DNA from: Cerrena zonata
Taxonomy: Eukaryota > Basidiomycota > Agaricomycetes > Polyporales > Cerrenaceae
Length of the DNA: 64,000 bases
Direction of reading: 5' to 3'
Assembly: GCA_038087015.1 (NCBI GenBank)
Contig: JASBNA010000021.1
Location: forward strand, 186,001 to 250,000
The notes beneath the pieces were generated by a model that was not told where the DNA came from, did not search any database, and saw only the letters and a list, made by a program, of their open reading frames with translations. The position numbers and the translations under genes were made by a program. This document shows, one piece after another, positions 62,635-64,000 of this stretch; the stretch's first letter is position 1; the number at the start of each line of letters is the position of its first letter.

Positions 62635-63868
62635 TTACGCAACCGACAGTAGTCTTGAGCACACCTGCTCAACTGCATCACTCATACTCATCTCTAGGCC
62701 CTCAATGATCAGCAGACCCTTCACCCGCTCATTTGCTTGTCCGTGCTCAACATCCCCGTTCTCCACAATATCCTTGTGTGCGGCCACATACGCAGGCCAC
62801 ACAATCTGCTCCCAGTAGTGCGGAGGGTCTTTCCACAGCGCACCTTCTATGAAGTCCGTTTGCGCTCCGTAAATGCAATTCAAGAAAACGGATCGACGCG
62901 GTCAGAAGGCGGCGTTAGGGGATCCGGAACACAGAGGGAGGGCACGACATGGGGAAAGGGAGGAGAGGTAGAGTCAGCCTATGCCGTGAAAGGTCATGAG
63001 ATGAATACCGTGCGTACCTGCTGTATGGTATCCTTGACGTTCCTCTCTCCGCACCTTCAGAACGTGCTCAGGTACTCTCAAGAATATCCTCACGTCCAGA
63101 GAATCGACTACTTCCTGTAAAAAATATAACTCAGTGTATGCACTTCGTTCCGAATACTTTGACGTACCTGGTGCCAGAATAATAGAAACCCATCGACCAT
63201 TACCCAGACAACTTGTTCCCCAAATTTTCTATGTTCCTCTTCGACCTGTCTAAACTTGGCCCTCAATTTGTCCACGACCTCTTGATCAACAGCGACGTCC
63301 TTCTGGGGATTAAGGTGATCATGGCTGTAATGCTCTGGCGGAATCTGACCCGTCCGTTTAATCTATACGGAGCAACTTTGGTCAGTTGGCGACAGGTCAG
63401 GAGAAAGGTAGCACGTTAACATACTTCACGGAGTGAGTTAATCATACGAGGCCAGTCTATTGCGCCTTCTGCGCTATCCCAATCTTGGACACCGTATTCA
63501 GGGTGTATCGGGATTTGTTCCATAGGCTATGAAATGTATTAGAGCACTAAACGTACATTTGGGTATGCACGAAACTCACTGGAGCAAAGTCCTGTTACAG
63601 TGATACTGTTCAGAATTTCTGGGTACATATTAGAACATGTTTAACACTCACATCTTGGTGTACAATTACACTCGAGGGCAAGATATTCCGCAAATGCTTC
63701 GCAAGGGTCGTCTTACCAGACGAAGTCGCACCTCTACAATCGATCGAAGGATATTCAATATGCCAATTCTAATTTCCATTCAACAGATACTCACCCAACA
63801 CCAACTAGAATGACCTTCAATTTCAATCCATCCCTCTGAGCCGTATCAAACGGAGTTTCCTCGCTCAT
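62635..63868 (-). CDS. Nicotinamide riboside kinase (NRK1/uridine kinase family)
   Basis: Phosphorylates nicotinamide riboside to NMN in NAD salvage. A P-loop lies early: GGATSSGKTTLAKHLRNILP. The nucleoside-binding block VIVHQDDFAPPMEQIPIHPE then GVQDWDSAEGAIDW is the diagnostic NRK motif. A later region has WVMVDGFLLFWHQEVVDSLD, VRIFLRVPEHVLKVRRERNV and DPPHYWEQIVWPAYVAAHKD, which matches the family lid and C-terminal helices. Multiple short introns, for instance after the P-loop exon near 63610-63655 and around 63533-63582. It starts MSEETPFDTAQRDGLKLKVI and ends with CSRLLSVA. About 260-270 residues. It lies 299 bp upstream of the fumarate reductase gene on the same strand. Confidence 0.88.
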
Positions 63869-64000
63869 AACTCTATTCTATCTTCTATCCAATCAACAAC
63901 CGAACGCTTGGACCCTTGATAGCCTTCAAAGCTGAGTCGCACGACTCACAAAAGCTGTCCGGCCTGGAAGTATTCTGGAGTCGGCCCCGGGTTCGGGATC

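Overview
The window is nuclear DNA of a filamentous basidiomycete, most likely an Agaricomycete. The genes are close together on both strands. Almost all are broken by many short introns (about 50-60 nt, GT-AG with CTRAC-like branch sites), and the encoded proteins are fungal families: a YAT-type amino-acid permease, a Zn2Cys6 regulator, a fungal OPT transporter, a GH79 glucuronidase and F-box/LRR proteins. All gene models were spliced by eye, so exact exon edges are provisional. The species cannot be named from the sequence alone.

Layout. 0.9-9.4 kb is dense housekeeping: amino-acid permease, aldo-keto reductase, a UCH37-type deubiquitinase head-to-head with Mediator subunit MED31, and a triose-phosphate/nucleotide-sugar translocator. 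9.4-18.8 kb is mostly gene-poor around one Zn2Cys6 transcription factor. At 18.8-20.4 kb sits an intact Tc1/mariner element with 174-bp identical inverted repeats, just upstream of a small basidiomycete protein gene and ATG5. 25-36 kb holds WDR24 (GATOR2/SEA complex), a gene that resembles the NHEJ factor PAXX, an F-box protein, remnants of an F-box gene and a LEA-like gene, and a MYND-finger protein. 36-43.4 kb carries two tandem O-methyltransferase paralogues and a secreted GH79 beta-glucuronidase. 46-49.6 kb is an ankyrin-repeat protein with a long disordered tail. 50.5-52.3 kb is an AT-rich island containing a 1,260-bp palindrome bounded like a CACTA-type foldback element. 52.6-63.9 kb has an F-box protein, an oligopeptide transporter, a soluble fumarate reductase fused to cytochrome b5, and a nicotinamide riboside kinase.

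Functional links. The genes do not form one pathway. Nutrient handling is a loose theme: amino-acid and peptide import, TORC1 nutrient signalling through WDR24, autophagy through ATG5, and NAD supply through the NR kinase. The O-methyltransferase pair could belong to secondary metabolism, but no core synthase is visible nearby.

Most notable: the large palindrome (possible source of long dsRNA), the PAXX-like protein, a 14-nt micro-exon kept in both O-methyltransferases, two GC-AG introns, and the apparently young Tc1 copy.
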